In this document: piece after piece, positions 1-6,459 of the stretch | Layout of the letters: the number at the start of each line of letters is the position of its first letter | How positions within the stretch are numbered: the stretch's first letter is position 1 | Source: Spirochaetota bacterium | GTDB lineage: Bacteria; Spirochaetota; UBA12135; COTS27; JAFLEE01 | Assembly (NCBI GenBank): GCA_017302015.1 | Contig: JAFLEE010000108.1 | Span: 1 to 14,061 of the forward strand | DNA length: 14,061 nucleotides | Direction of reading: 5' to 3' | The notes under the pieces: generated by a model | Told to the model about the DNA's origin: nothing | The model's input: only the letters and a program-made list of their open reading frames with translations | Databases searched by the model: none | Program-made: the position numbers and the translations under genes

Positions 1-78
1 TAGTTCAATTCTGGGTCCTGCCAAATCGCCCCTCCCCTTCCGCGACAGGGCGCCAGTCGCACGGACGCAGGCAACTCC

Positions 79-1263
79 ATGACAGAAATCGATATGAAGA
101 CGGCCCTGTCGGTCTTCAGTAAATTTCCCATCGAGAAGATCCGCGTCGCCCTCGATTCTTCCGTGCAATTGGCCACCGACAAGATGGGCGAGGCCGACCT
201 GCCGCCCTTCCTCGCCAAGAACCATTTCAACGCCCTCGAGGTGCAGCTCGGCACCCTCGCCGCCCACCACCACGCGATCTTCCTCAAAGATCTAGGAACC
301 GAGCATATCCCCACGATCGTCAATTTCGTGAAGATCCTCCAGCAGAAGACGGTGGGCGAGAAGAAGATCGCCTCGGCGCTGCGGGGCGCCGGCCTGAAGG
401 AGGAGCAGATCCGCGCCTGCCTGGCCCTCATGGGCCTGTGGTCCCCCGGGAAGATCCTCCCCGACACCGCCGGCCGCGGCCACGACGATTTCAGCCTCAA
501 GATGCGGGAACTCTTCTCCCTCTACCTCGAGGGCTTCCTGGTGCGCGAGACCATCGGCCGCCTCACCCTGGTGCGCATGGTGCTGGAGCCCGAGAAGGAC
601 AAGGCCCTGCGCCTGCTGCTGCGCGAGATGGGGCGCCTCGACCTGGCCGTGCAGAACGCCAAGCCCTTCTGGTGGGCCGCGGAGCACGAGAAGATGCTCC
701 ACGAGACGCTCCTGCGGCGCATCCCCCAACTCGTCCTCGGACCGCTGACCGAAATGGCCGACCAGTGGAGCGAACTCCCCCCCGAAGACGAACTGAAGAC
801 CCTCCTCAGCGACAATAAACTCCCGCCCTATCTGGGCACCCTCTTCCAGTTCATGGTCGAGGGCTCGACCCTCGCGCCGTCGGAGGTGGATTGGACCGCG
901 CTCCCGCGGGAGACGCTCGTGGAGCGCATCCGCGACGTCTACCGGGAACTCGCTTCGTACACGGTCTTCTTCTACTTCGAATCCAAGGGCGGCACGGGGT
1001 GGAAGCGCCATTACGAGGCCAGCGAGAAGCTCACCCAGCACCTGAACCTGCTCTTCGTCCAGGAAGGGAAGGTCGCTTCCGAAGGCTTCAGCGCCGAGAA
1101 CCGCGAGATCCTCCTCCACGCCCTCGCCCTCGACGCCTCCCTGCCCGTTCCCGCCGCCTCCCGCCTGGTGAAGGAACTCCACCTGGATTCCGCCGCCAAT
1201 ATCGCCCCCGTCGCCAAAATCTTCCGGCAATTCATCGTGCTCTTGCGCTCGAGCGCCCCATGA
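79..1263 (+). CDS. Uncharacterised 394-residue protein, probably cytosolic and mainly helical
   Basis: I do not recognise this family. The frame is open for 394 residues, starting at ATG 79; a second in-frame ATG (Met6, position 94) is an alternative start. No strong Shine-Dalgarno sequence precedes either; there is only a weak CAGG before 79. I see no signal peptide, membrane segment or cysteine motif. The protein is rich in Leu, Glu, Lys and Ala, with long predicted helical stretches and an aromatic patch near residues 197-200 (FWWA). Base composition is GC-rich with strong third-position G/C, like the neighbours, which supports real coding over the antisense frames. The stop overlaps the start of the downstream dehydrogenase (ATGA), so the two are almost certainly co-translated and perhaps functionally linked. 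The function is unknown. Confidence 0.8.
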   Translation: MTEIDMKTALSVFSKFPIEKIRVALDSSVQLATDKMGEADLPPFLAKNHFNALEVQLGTLAAHHHAIFLKDLGTEHIPTIVNFVKILQQKTVGEKKIASALRGAGLKEEQIRACLALMGLWSPGKILPDTAGRGHDDFSLKMRELFSLYLEGFLVRETIGRLTLVRMVLEPEKDKALRLLLREMGRLDLAVQNAKPFWWAAEHEKMLHETLLRRIPQLVLGPLTEMADQWSELPPEDELKTLLSDNKLPPYLGTLFQFMVEGSTLAPSEVDWTALPRETLVERIRDVYRELASYTVFFYFESKGGTGWKRHYEASEKLTQHLNLLFVQEGKVASEGFSAENREILLHALALDASLPVPAASRLVKELHLDSAANIAPVAKIFRQFIVLLRSSAP

Positions 1264-2321
1264 GCGCGAACGGCCTTCCCCTGGGGAAATGCCTGGTCGT
1301 CGGCGCCTGCGGCATGCTCGGCCACGCCCTGGTCCGCCAACTCCTCGCGGCGGGCGAATCCGTGCGCCTCTTCGACCTGGGCGTCTGGGACGGTCCCCCG
1401 GGCGCCCAAGCCCTGCAGGGGGATCTGCGGGACGCGGCGGCCGTGGACCGCGCCGTGGAGGGGATGGACACCGTCTTCCAATTGGCCTCGGCCGTCTGGA
1501 ACCCCAAATTGCCGCGCCATCTCTTCGAAGAGATCAATGTGGACGGGCACCGCCACGTGATCGAGGCCTGCCTGAAGCACGGGGTGAAGCGCCTCGTCTA
1601 CACCAGCAGCATGGATGTGGTCCTACGGGGCCGCACCCCCATCGTCGACGGGGATGAAACCCTGCCCTACCGCCCCGACGCCAACGACGAGCCCTATGTG
1701 CGCACCAAGATCGCCGCGGAGAAAATGACCCTCGCGGCCAACGGGAAGGGCGCGCTTTCGACCTGCGCCATCCGCCCCGTGGGCATGTACGGGCCGCGGG
1801 ACCGCTACCACCTCCCCGCGCTCATCGGCCTGGCCAAATCCCCCTTCGCCGTGCGCATGGGCGATGGGCGGGCGCGGTTCAGCCACGTCTTCTGCGAGAA
1901 CGCCTCCTGGGCCCACCTCTTGGCCGCCCGGCAACTCGGCCCCGGCTCCCCCGTCGCCGGGCAGGCCTATTTCGTGTGCGACGACGGCCCGGCGGAGAAT
2001 TTCTTCACCTTCCTCGAGCCCTTCCTCGCGCGGTTGGGCCTGCGCCTTCCCAAGCGGTCCATCCCCTACGCCATCGCCTATCCCCTCGCGGCCCTGGTGG
2101 AGCGGCTCAGCCCCACCTCGGTGTTCAACCGATTTTCGGTCATCCAGACCTGCGTCGATATGACCTTCGTCCACCGCAAGGCGACGCGGGATTTCGGCTA
2201 CCGCCCCCCCGTCGGTCGAAAGGAAGCCCTGGAACGAACGGTCGCCTGGCTGTTAAAAGAGGCGAAAACCGTTCCCGCGCCGGAGAGCGATGCCACGGCC
2301 ACGGTCGATTCGACCACCTGA
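1260..2321 (+). CDS. NAD(P)-dependent epimerase/dehydratase, extended SDR (3-beta-HSD-like)
   Basis: This is a 353-residue Rossmann-fold oxidoreductase of the extended short-chain dehydrogenase type. Visible landmarks are the nucleotide-binding GxxGxxG (G15, G18, G21), an acidic Asp39 at the end of the second strand (usually favouring NAD), Ser116/Ser117 in the catalytic-serine strand and the catalytic YxxxK pair Tyr146/Lys150. The motif RPVGMYGPRD (172-181) follows the usual RPxxxYGP pattern. The length and C-terminal half resemble 3-beta-hydroxysteroid dehydrogenase/isomerase or sterol-4-carboxylate decarboxylase relatives, which act on sterol, hopanoid or sugar-nucleotide substrates. The true substrate cannot be read from the sequence. 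The start is the ATG at 1260 that overlaps the previous stop; the frame stays open upstream but only as a shadow of the preceding gene. The last ~15 residues are Thr/Ala/Asp-rich and look disordered. Confidence 0.85.
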   Translation: MSANGLPLGKCLVVGACGMLGHALVRQLLAAGESVRLFDLGVWDGPPGAQALQGDLRDAAAVDRAVEGMDTVFQLASAVWNPKLPRHLFEEINVDGHRHVIEACLKHGVKRLVYTSSMDVVLRGRTPIVDGDETLPYRPDANDEPYVRTKIAAEKMTLAANGKGALSTCAIRPVGMYGPRDRYHLPALIGLAKSPFAVRMGDGRARFSHVFCENASWAHLLAARQLGPGSPVAGQAYFVCDDGPAENFFTFLEPFLARLGLRLPKRSIPYAIAYPLAALVERLSPTSVFNRFSVIQTCVDMTFVHRKATRDFGYRPPVGRKEALERTVAWLLKEAKTVPAPESDATATVDSTT

Positions 2322-2346
2322 AGCAATCCCGAACCGCGGCCACCCG

Positions 2347-2604
2347 CTACCACGACACCGTCACGGCTTTTTCGGGGCAGGCCTCCACGCATTTGAGGCA
2401 CCGGCTGCAGAGGTCGGTCCAATAGGGGCTCACGCGCCAGCACCGGGGGTCTTTCGGGTCGTCTTCGACCCCCAGGGTCTGGTGCAGCAGGAAGACGGCC
2501 GGAACGCAGATGCGCAGGCAGATGCCGCAGGCCCTCGGATCGACCCCATGGCCGTCGCCGCACTTGGCGTAATCGACGGCGATCTTGTTTCGGCCTTTCT
2601 GCAC
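2347..2604 (-). CDS. Small ferredoxin-like 4Fe-4S protein, 85 residues, GTG start
   Basis: A short cysteine-rich protein starting at GTG 2604, eight bases after the stop of the larger Fe-S protein. The sequence TGAGG at that stop supplies a plausible Shine-Dalgarno. The C-terminal motif Cys66-x2-Cys69-x2-Cys72-x3-Cys76-Pro is a canonical 4Fe-4S ligand set. The N-terminal set is unusual: Cys15, then a ten-residue gap, then Cys26-x2-Cys29-x3-Cys33, with Cys55 as an extra. It is therefore best described as a variant dicluster ferredoxin, presumably a cytosolic electron carrier or small subunit of the upstream protein. The start is set by the upstream gene and the RBS, because the frame stays open far upstream inside the neighbour. 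It converges on the dehydrogenase gene with a 25-base gap and no obvious terminator. Confidence 0.75.
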   Translation of the reverse strand: MQKGRNKIAVDYAKCGDGHGVDPRACGICLRICVPAVFLLHQTLGVEDDPKDPRCWRVSPYWTDLCSRCLKCVEACPEKAVTVSW

Positions 2605-2612
2605 GGGGCGCC

Positions 2613-3482
2613 TCAATAATCGTCTTTGTAGGCCGGCACGCCCTCGCGGGGCTGGAGGTAGAGGGCCTTCCCCTTGCACCCGTGGCGGCAGACGCCGCAG
2701 CCCCAGCATTTCTTCATGTCGACGGTGACCCGCTTGAGCGAGAGGCTGTACTCGATGGCCCCGAACTGGCATTTCGCGACGCAGGCCTTGCAGCCGGTGC
2801 ATTTGTCGGGGTTGAAATCGATGATGTATTCGGCCTTGTAGATGCTCTTCACCCCGTAGTCGAGGCGCGGGCGGATGCCGGCGCATTCGGGGCTGGCGCA
2901 GGAGCAGAGGTTATTGATGTAGGGGAAGGGCCCGAACCAGATCGTGCCGATATACCCCTTGGTGTTGTGGGTCTTGAAGCGATCCACCGCCTGGGCGCGG
3001 GTGAGGAAGAATTTGTCTTTTTCGGGGACGAAACGGGGGAGTTCCTTGGCGATCTCGGACATCACCCCGAAATTGATGCAGCAGGCCTCTTTGATGCCCC
3101 GGCTCATCATGCGGCACATGCAATTCTTCTCGATGATCGGCTCCACCGCGCAGGCCTCGAGGATGGCGATGGCGTCTTCCAGGGGGACGACCTGGCCGAT
3201 ATGGCCCTCGGCCTTGAAGGGGTTCGTCGGGGGGCGGGTGCTGTGGAGCATGTTCTCGGCCAGGCGCTTCACCAGGCGCCCCACCAGGGGCATGCGGAGT
3301 TTATAGCCCAAGCCGGTGCCGTCGACCCCCGCCACCTTGCGCATGGGGAGTTGCTCGAAATTGCGGTACTGCTCCATGAGGAAGTCCTTCAGCCGGTACT
3401 TCTCCACGATTTCGTTGGAATAATGCTCGGCGTTGAGGTACCATTTGCCCCCGGCGCCGTGCTTCATGCATAGATCGCACAT
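2613..3482 (-). CDS. 4Fe-4S dicluster ferredoxin-domain protein with extra N-terminal cysteines
   Basis: A 289-residue protein starting at ATG 3482. The open frame extends much further upstream but is there only a shadow of the DUF1848 gene. The C-terminal third carries two ferredoxin motifs, Cys228/231/234/238 and Cys259/262/265/269, each with CxxCxxCxxxC spacing; neither has the usual Pro after the last Cys. Ten more cysteines occur earlier: a CxxC at the very N terminus (Cys2, Cys5), Cys111, Cys121, Cys123, the pair Cys134/135, and Cys193, Cys195, Cys200. Eighteen cysteines suggest additional metal or cluster sites. No signal peptide or membrane segment is seen, so it is probably cytosolic. 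Uncharacterised proteins of this general shape occur in anaerobes, but I know no assigned reaction. It forms an operon with the small ferredoxin downstream and diverges from DUF1848. Confidence 0.85.
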   Translation of the reverse strand: MCDLCMKHGAGGKWYLNAEHYSNEIVEKYRLKDFLMEQYRNFEQLPMRKVAGVDGTGLGYKLRMPLVGRLVKRLAENMLHSTRPPTNPFKAEGHIGQVVPLEDAIAILEACAVEPIIEKNCMCRMMSRGIKEACCINFGVMSEIAKELPRFVPEKDKFFLTRAQAVDRFKTHNTKGYIGTIWFGPFPYINNLCSCASPECAGIRPRLDYGVKSIYKAEYIIDFNPDKCTGCKACVAKCQFGAIEYSLSLKRVTVDMKKCWGCGVCRHGCKGKALYLQPREGVPAYKDDY

Positions 3483-3488
3483 GGCCTG

Positions 3489-3494
3489 ATTATA
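3489..3494 (-). promoter_or_regulatory. Candidate -10 box (TATAAT) of the Fe-S operon
   Basis: On the minus strand a perfect TATAAT lies six bases before the ATG at 3482. Transcription would begin at about the first base of the start codon, giving a leaderless mRNA. I see no Shine-Dalgarno before this ATG and no good -35 at 17-18 bases. Confidence 0.45.
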
Positions 3495-3498
3495 AAAT
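3493..3498 (+). promoter_or_regulatory. Candidate -10 box (TAAAAT) of the DUF1848 gene
   Basis: On the plus strand TAAAAT (or TATAAA at 3491-3496) ends five bases before the GTG at 3504, again implying a leaderless transcript. It overlaps the -10 box on the opposite strand, so the two promoters could not easily be occupied at once. No clear -35 is seen. Confidence 0.4.
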
Positions 3499-3503
3499 CT
3501 TCC

Positions 3504-4454
3504 GTGCCCGCCCGCATCCTTTCCGTCAGCCGCCGCACCGACATCCCGGCGGCCTACCCCCGGTGGTTCATGGAATGCACGCGACGGGGGTCCGTCACCT
3601 TCCCCAACGCCCATACCGGAGCGTTGGCGAACTGCTCGCTTCGTCCGACGGACGTCCTCGCTTTCGTCTTTTGGACGCGCAATCCCGCCCCCCTCCTTCC
3701 CTACCTCGATGAACTCGATGGACGCTACGGCCCCCGCCACCTCATGCACGTGACGGTGACCGGCCTGCCAGCCGCGTGGGAATTGCGCGCCCCTGACCCC
3801 GACACCGTGTTCCGAGCCCTGGAGGCCCTCGCCCGCCGCTATGGCGACGACCACCTGACCTGGCGCTTCGACCCCATCCTCATCACCCGGGAGCATCCGG
3901 TCGATGAGGTGATCGCGCGGTTTCGCGCCCTCGGCCAGCGGATGAAGGGGCTCGTGACCCGGTGCATGACCAGTTTTTACGACCCCTATGCCCGGGCCCA
4001 GGGAAATCTGGCCGCCGCCGGGCTCGGGGAGCTCGACGGGCGCTACTTGAGCGGGAATTCGGATCCCGCCGCGGTAGCCCTCCGCAGAGAACTCATTGGG
4101 GGCCTCGCGGCGGCGGCCCAAGCCCTGGGCATCCGCCTTTCGGTGTGTTGCGAAGACGATCTGGTGGGACCCGGCCTCGCCGACCGCGGGGCCTGCATCG
4201 ACGCGGGGCTCATCCTCTCCGTGCTCGCCGGCCGGGGGATCCTCGATGGCGGACCGAAGACGGGCCTCGCCCCCACGCGGGCCCAATGCGGGTGCAGCGC
4301 GGCGATCGATATCGGCACCTACGATTCATGCCCCCATGGCTGCGTCTATTGCTACGCCAATCGGAGCCCCGCCTCGGCCCTCGCCCATTTCCACGCCTGG
4401 GGGAAAGGTGGCTTTCCCTCGGACCCCATCGCCCCTACCGCGGAAGAGGCCTGA
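3504..4454 (+). CDS. DUF1848 family protein with radical-SAM-like cysteine cluster
   Basis: A 316-residue protein matching the DUF1848 pattern as I know it. The N-terminal ISVSRRTDIP-type motif appears as SVSRRTDIP (7-15), followed by VFWTRNP (55-61), WRFDPI (120-125), a Cys154 region with Tyr159-Asp160, and the C-terminal QCGC...DIGxYxSCxxGCxYCYAN signature with Cys262, Cys264, Cys276, Cys280 and Cys283. The cluster Cys276-x3-Cys280-x2-Cys283 has radical-SAM spacing, although it sits at the C-terminal end, not the N-terminal end. The reaction is not established. The start is GTG at 3504, because the family motif begins six residues later and there is no room upstream. It lies 21 bases from the divergent Fe-S gene, and its stop is two bases from that of the convergent methyltransferase. 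The last ~30 residues are less conserved. Confidence 0.88.
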   Translation: MPARILSVSRRTDIPAAYPRWFMECTRRGSVTFPNAHTGALANCSLRPTDVLAFVFWTRNPAPLLPYLDELDGRYGPRHLMHVTVTGLPAAWELRAPDPDTVFRALEALARRYGDDHLTWRFDPILITREHPVDEVIARFRALGQRMKGLVTRCMTSFYDPYARAQGNLAAAGLGELDGRYLSGNSDPAAVALRRELIGGLAAAAQALGIRLSVCCEDDLVGPGLADRGACIDAGLILSVLAGRGILDGGPKTGLAPTRAQCGCSAAIDIGTYDSCPHGCVYCYANRSPASALAHFHAWGKGGFPSDPIAPTAEEA

Positions 4455-4456
4455 TT

Positions 4457-5377
4457 TCAGCGCCCCAGGGCGAGAACGGCCTTTTTCAGGGCTCGGATAT
4501 GGTCGGGAGAGGTACCGCAGCAGCCCCCGAGGATGCCCACGCCCGCATCGGCGATGGCCTTCACCCAATGGGCCATATCCTCGGGCGAATCGGGGAAGAC
4601 GGTCTGCCCGCCCTCGATCCGCGGTAGCCCCGCGTTGGCGTGGACGAGGATCGGAACCTCCCCGCTCACCGTCTTCATTTCTCCCACGATGTCGACCATG
4701 CGTTCGAGGCCATTGCCGCAATTGGCCCCGATGATGTGGGCGCCGGCCTTCAGCGCGGCCTGGGCGGCCTCGACGGGAGTGACGCCCATCATGCTCCGGT
4801 AGCGGCCATCCAGGGTCTTCTCGAAAGTGAACGTGCACAGCACCTCGAGGGAGGTGTGCTCCCGCACCGCCTTGACGGCGAGCACCGCCTCGTCGATGGC
4901 GCTCATGGTCTCGATGCACACGGCATCGGCGCCCCCCTTCTCGAGGCCGATGGCCTGTTCTTTGAACGCCGCCAGAAGATCGTCTTCGCCGACCTCGTCG
5001 TCGGTGACGAGGATCTTGCCCGTGGGGCCCATGGAGGCGATCACCCAATGGGCCTCGCCGGCGGCCCGGCGGGAGATGCGCGCGGCGGCCTCGTTGATCT
5101 CGCCGACCCGAGCGCCCAATCCGAAATGGGCCAATTTATACCGGGTGCCGCCGAAACTATTGGTCTCGACCATGTCGGCGCCCGCGTCGATATAGCTTCG
5201 GGCGATGTCGTAGACGTCATCGGGCCGATCCACGCACCAGCGCTCCGGGCACTCGCCGGGCTTGAGGCCCTTTTTCTGCAGGAAGGTGCCCCAGGCGCCG
5301 TCGGAAATCAGAAGGCGGTTTTTCGCTTCGATCGCGAGTCGATTGCGCGCCATGGGGGCCCCCATCGCCGGCCCCAT
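4457..5377 (-). CDS. Stand-alone homocysteine S-methyltransferase domain protein
   Basis: A 306-residue protein covering the homocysteine-binding (HCY) domain of the MetH/BHMT family and nothing else. Family landmarks are the N-terminal LLISDGAWGT (22-31), where the usual DGAMGT has Trp in place of Met; ETNSFGG (71-77); and the zinc-ligand cysteines Cys220 in GANCGNG and Cys286/Cys287 in GGCCGT. It should transfer a methyl group to homocysteine to make methionine, or to a related thiol. It lacks the pterin-binding, cobalamin-binding and reactivation domains of full-length MetH, and none is encoded elsewhere in the window. The methyl donor is therefore unknown: a separate corrinoid protein, a betaine-type donor or S-methylmethionine are all possible. 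Three in-frame ATGs (5377, 5365, 5353) lie close together without a decisive Shine-Dalgarno; 5353 would give 298 residues and also fits the family. Confidence 0.85.
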   Translation of the reverse strand: MGPAMGAPMARNRLAIEAKNRLLISDGAWGTFLQKKGLKPGECPERWCVDRPDDVYDIARSYIDAGADMVETNSFGGTRYKLAHFGLGARVGEINEAAARISRRAAGEAHWVIASMGPTGKILVTDDEVGEDDLLAAFKEQAIGLEKGGADAVCIETMSAIDEAVLAVKAVREHTSLEVLCTFTFEKTLDGRYRSMMGVTPVEAAQAALKAGAHIIGANCGNGLERMVDIVGEMKTVSGEVPILVHANAGLPRIEGGQTVFPDSPEDMAHWVKAIADAGVGILGGCCGTSPDHIRALKKAVLALGR

Positions 5378-5417
5378 TCCCCGGGGCCGACCGTTGCCCT
5401 ATCTTACACCCGTTTCT

Positions 5418-5969
5418 TCAGGGTGCGGCGACCAGGCTCGCCGAAGCGAGGTAGAGGCGGGTTCCCGCCTTAATTTCGCCGCAGAAGAAATCCGGGAAGC
5501 GCAGGGACACGCCCTCCGCCGCCGGCAACGCCTCGAGATCGAAGGCTTGTTCTTTCCAATCGGTGCCCACGGAAATGCGCGCCCCACCCGGCTTCGAAGC
5601 CGCGCTATAGGGGGCCCCGTTTTTGATGAATTGGAGGCTCAACGCATTTTGCACCGCTTCGGAGGCCTTCATCACAAGGCGGAGGCGGTATTTCTTTCCG
5701 GGCGTCAGGCCCTTGTCTTGGGTCAACCAGATCTGGATATCGCTGCCGTTGGAGGTGGCGGAACTTTGGAGGATCGCAATCTCGAGCGCCCCCTTGCCCG
5801 CGGGCGTCACCACGGATGGATCCATGCGGAAAGCCGCCTTGGCGGCCTTCCCGTTGACGTAATTTCCGCAAAAACCCGGCAGATTGCTCAATCCGGCGAA
5901 TTTCCACTCGGTCTGGGCGCCGAGAGGGAGAAGGATGAGGAGTAGGGAAAGGAAGGAAGTGCCGCGCAT
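5418..5969 (-). CDS. Exported protein resembling a CBM4/9-type carbohydrate-binding jelly roll
   Basis: A 183-residue protein with an N-terminal signal peptide: a hydrophobic stretch at 5-17 and a likely cut after LGA at 18. The start ATG at 5969 is chosen because AAGGAG sits five bases upstream and the signal peptide begins there; the frame is open further upstream but without hydrophobic sequence or RBS. The mature part is beta-rich. The segment from LTPGKKYRLRLVMKAS (88-103) through the TDWKEQAFDLE region (136-146) to the final strand follows the layout of CBM4/9-like or similar beta-sandwich domains, which bind polysaccharides. There is no catalytic domain. Cys34 and Cys163 could form a disulfide. 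It may be periplasmic or secreted. Identification rests on fold-level pattern and is tentative; it could be another ligand-binding sandwich. Confidence 0.7.
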   Translation of the reverse strand: MRGTSFLSLLLILLPLGAQTEWKFAGLSNLPGFCGNYVNGKAAKAAFRMDPSVVTPAGKGALEIAILQSSATSNGSDIQIWLTQDKGLTPGKKYRLRLVMKASEAVQNALSLQFIKNGAPYSAASKPGGARISVGTDWKEQAFDLEALPAAEGVSLRFPDFFCGEIKAGTRLYLASASLVAAP

Positions 5970-6256
5970 CAAAGCTCCTTGTCGTTGGATCGCTGACATC
6001 CGATTTCTTACAGCGGCCAAGACGGTACTAAATCGTAGCACAAACCGGCGGTGATCCGCACGCCACCCGCGGAGTTCCACTTATTTAAGCAGGCCACGCC
6101 CTTGGCAGACGGGGCCCCCTTCGATGGGTCGAACCCGAAACCATACCAGGGTTCCCCGGGCGGCGGATTCATGACGAAGGAGTCTGGAGATTTACGCTTT
6201 GGTCACGAAAGTCAAATCACTGCGAGGCCCTTGGCCCCTAACCCGGGAAAATTCAG
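5970..6256. other. Gene-free interval between the CBM-like gene and tRNA-Ala
   Basis: This 287-base interval holds the likely promoter and leader of the minus-strand CBM-like gene near 5970-6040. I see nothing convincing in 6041-6256: no protein with family features, no third tRNA, no 5' end of 23S rRNA and no clear terminator after tRNA-Ala. A tRNA T-loop-like GGTTCGACC occurs on the minus strand near 6126-6134, but no cloverleaf can be folded around it. Confidence 0.5.
6032..6040 (-). promoter_or_regulatory. Candidate extended -10 (TGCTACGAT) for the exported CBM-like protein
   Basis: On the minus strand TGCTACGAT reads as an extended -10 about 62 bases before the ATG at 5969, giving a leader of roughly 55 bases that contains the AAGGAG ribosome-binding site. 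No good -35 is present. It resembles the TGnTACAAT boxes upstream of murB and the last lipoprotein. Confidence 0.35.
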
Positions 6257-6329
6257 TGGAGACGATGAGGTTCGAACTCACGACCCCCAGAATGCAAATC
6301 TGGTGCTCTCCCAACTGAGCTACGTCCCC
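6257..6329 (-). tRNA. tRNA-Ala (anticodon TGC)
   Basis: A 73-base cloverleaf. The seven-base acceptor stem GGGGACG/CGTCTCC contains the G3:U70 wobble pair that marks alanine tRNAs. The D arm is GCTC/GAGC, the anticodon stem CCAGA/TCTGG with loop TTTGCAT, and the T loop TTCGAAC. The discriminator base is A. The 3' CCA is not encoded and would have to be added after transcription. It lies 15 bases downstream of tRNA-Ile and is probably co-transcribed with it. Confidence 0.96.
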
Positions 6330-6344
6330 GGGGGAGAAAAGAAT

Positions 6345-6418
6345 TGGGTGAGGATAGATTTGAACTATCGACCTCGACATTATCAGTGTCGCGCTCTAAC
6401 CAACTGAGCTACACACCC
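6345..6418 (-). tRNA. tRNA-Ile (anticodon GAT)
   Basis: A 74-base cloverleaf. The acceptor stem is GGGTGTG/CTCACCC, D arm GCTC/GAGC, anticodon stem CGACA/TGTCG with loop CTGATAA, T stem GATAG/CTATC with loop TTCAAAT, and discriminator A. Position 6 (U) faces position 67 (U), a mismatch within an otherwise fully paired acceptor stem. CCA is not encoded. The Ile(GAT)-Ala(TGC) order is that of the classic 16S-23S spacer, but no rRNA flanks it here. Confidence 0.95.
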
Positions 6419-6429
6419 AACTGACGGGA

Positions 6430-6459
6430 ATTTTATCATCGGCCCCGGGGATGGGTCAA
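6430..6459 (-). promoter_or_regulatory. Promoter of the tRNA-Ile/tRNA-Ala unit
   Basis: On the minus strand TTGACC (6459-6454) and TAAAAT (6435-6430) are separated by 18 bases. Each matches five of six bases of the housekeeping -35 and -10 consensus. The -10 ends 11 bases before the tRNA-Ile 5' end, leaving only a few bases of 5' leader. It is the best-formed -35/-10 pair in the window. Confidence 0.7.

Noticed and set aside
292-1230. Long minus-strand open frame opposite the first gene (312 codons)
   Set aside because: It is the mirror of a GC-rich coding frame, with repetitive Gly/Glu/His composition, no family motif and no ribosome-binding site.
3483-4286. Upstream extension of the Fe-S protein frame (to 557 codons)
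   Set aside because: The extension runs antisense through DUF1848, has no conserved sequence, and the cysteine-containing protein starts naturally at ATG 3482.
4455-4490. Bidirectional terminator between DUF1848 and the methyltransferase
   Set aside because: Only a four-base stem can be drawn, inside the methyltransferase coding sequence, with the T run displaced from it.
6126-6134. T-loop-like GGTTCGACC on the minus strand, suggesting a third tRNA or tmRNA end
   Set aside because: No acceptor, D or anticodon stems can be placed at the right distances, and no tmRNA tag frame is visible.
6051-6407. 118-codon plus-strand open frame across the tRNA genes
   Set aside because: Its second half is simply the antisense translation of the two tRNAs, a well-known artefact. 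The first half has no features and no ribosome-binding site.
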